64,000 nucleotides of DNA, taken from assembly GCA_942492025.1 (NCBI GenBank), contig CALODJ010000012.1, positions 310,001 to 374,000 on the forward strand, in the 5' to 3' direction. Below are positions 63,366 to 64,000 of this stretch, piece by piece. How positions within the stretch are numbered: the stretch's first letter is position 1; every line of letters begins with the position of its first letter. The DNA comes from JABDQW01 sp942492025. Its GTDB lineage: Bacteria; Pseudomonadota; Gammaproteobacteria; SZUA-229. A program made the position numbers and the translations under genes. A model generated the notes under the pieces. The model saw only the letters and a list, made by a program, of their open reading frames with translations. It did no database searches and had not been told where the DNA came from.

Positions 63366-64000
63366 TTAACCTGAAGTTCCAAGTTCAGCGGGAAGTTCAA
63401 AATCCAGCAATTTATCAATTTCATCCAACAGTGCGTTGCTCAGCTTGACTGTACTATCATACTCCTCCTGGTTATCGATTGAAGTTTCGAGTAACTGGGC
63501 GGCCTTGCTGAGTGCGGGTGTACCACAGCAGCGACTGGCGCCATTTAGTTTATGCGTCACTTCTCGTAACTGAGGAAGATTATCATCTTTCATAGCCTGC
63601 TTGATCTCGCTACGATGCTCGGGCAGTTCTTTAATTAACATGTTGAACAGTTCAATAGCCAGCTTTTCGTTTCCATTTGCAAGAGACTTCGCGCGATCAA
63701 GAGAAAAAACTTCTGTACTGTCCAGTGCTGAACCTGCTAATTCGGCTGAGGAAGGCTTATTCTGGAATCCAGAGAACCATTCGGCAATGACGTCGCAGAT
63801 TAGTTGCTCGCTAATCGGTTTGATAAGAATATCATCCATATCGCATGATTCAATTTTTTCGATTTCCTGTGGCATGGCGTTAGCTGTCAGGGCAATAATG
63901 ACTGATCTGTGTGTCTTGTCCTCAATCGAACGAATTCGTTTTGCAGCTTCGTATCCATCCAGGCCGGGCATGTGAATATCCATAAAAATCAGATCATAGT
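63366..64000 (-). CDS. Hybrid histidine kinase, C-terminal part (BarA/GacS-like)
   Basis: Cut by the window edge; the frame continues past 64000 as YDLIFMDIHMPG. What is seen is the second half of a receiver domain (phospho-acceptor Asp in FMDIHMPGLDG, Lys in ILIKPI) and a C-terminal Hpt domain with the phospho-His in VTHKLNGASRCCGTPAL. This is the end of a tripartite kinase of the BarA/GacS type, which passes phosphate to UvrY/GacA and controls CsrA-binding small RNAs. Convergent with acpS. Confidence 0.88.
   Translation of the reverse strand, partial: YDLIFMDIHMPGLDGYEAAKRIRSIEDKTHRSVIIALTANAMPQEIEKIESCDMDDILIKPISEQLICDVIAEWFSGFQNKPSSAELAGSALDSTEVFSLDRAKSLANGNEKLAIELFNMLIKELPEHRSEIKQAMKDDNLPQLREVTHKLNGASRCCGTPALSKAAQLLETSIDNQEEYDSTVKLSNALLDEIDKLLDFELPAELGTSG

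Overview
The window looks like chromosomal DNA of a gammaproteobacterium. The core blocks point that way: trpS-scpA-scpB-rluB, smc-zipA-ligA (ZipA is essentially gammaproteobacterial), queF/cysZ/slyX, bifunctional mnmC facing a yciK-type reductase, acpS next to the 3' end of a BarA/GacS-type hybrid kinase, and yciB/yciI. The genus cannot be named from the sequence alone. There is no phage, CRISPR array, rRNA operon or intact insertion sequence. One tRNA (Leu, CAA) is present.

Layout. 0.4-4 kb: acyl desaturase, YjbQ, two small unknowns and an Lrp-type regulator. 4-9.1 kb: an accessory-looking cluster of a sulfotransferase-like gene, a translationally coupled pair (acetolactate-synthase-like TPP enzyme and a large GT-A-like glycosyltransferase) and a HAD hydrolase. 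9.1-20 kb: single genes for stress and storage (FIST sensor, PPK2, fused MsrB-MsrA, TPR/aspartyl-protease protein, FolE, GlgC, MerB-like protein, SelO). 20-31.5 kb: MgtE, citrate synthase, a LexA-like protein without its DNA-binding half, a small lipoprotein, a DUF1772/NmrA pair beside a wrecked AraC gene, a HerA-like ATPase and a histidine kinase whose ATP site looks destroyed. 31.7-43.6 kb: tRNA-Leu, yciI/yciB, a Sua5/YciO protein, a site-2 protease, the trpS-scpAB-rluB operon, a tandem thioredoxin, YciK and MnmC. 44-53.9 kb: exported pentapeptide-repeat protein, NTF2-like protein, Dnr-like regulator, giant DUF3683 flavin/Fe-S dehydrogenase, and the queF-FGGY kinase-cysZ-slyX operon. 54-64 kb: smc, zipA, ligA, a CHASE2 adenylate cyclase, acpS and the truncated hybrid kinase.

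The most distinctive structure lies between genes. At least three families of short non-coding mobile-type repeats recur. (1) A 79-184 bp element with about 17-bp inverted ends; two copies are flanked by 11-12 bp direct repeats. (2) An element or hairpin whose ends read TAGCCCGCAT..., found repeatedly at the 3' ends of core genes (gltA, scpB, smc, zipA, ligA) and in three cases supplying the stop codon. (3) A palindromic GTAGGGTGCGCCGTGCGCACC element in five copies. A 40-bp tandem array lies beside tRNA-Leu.

Starts were moved from the longest reading frame where a ribosome-binding site or family length argued for it; this is stated per gene. Family assignments rest on motif recognition by eye, not database searches.
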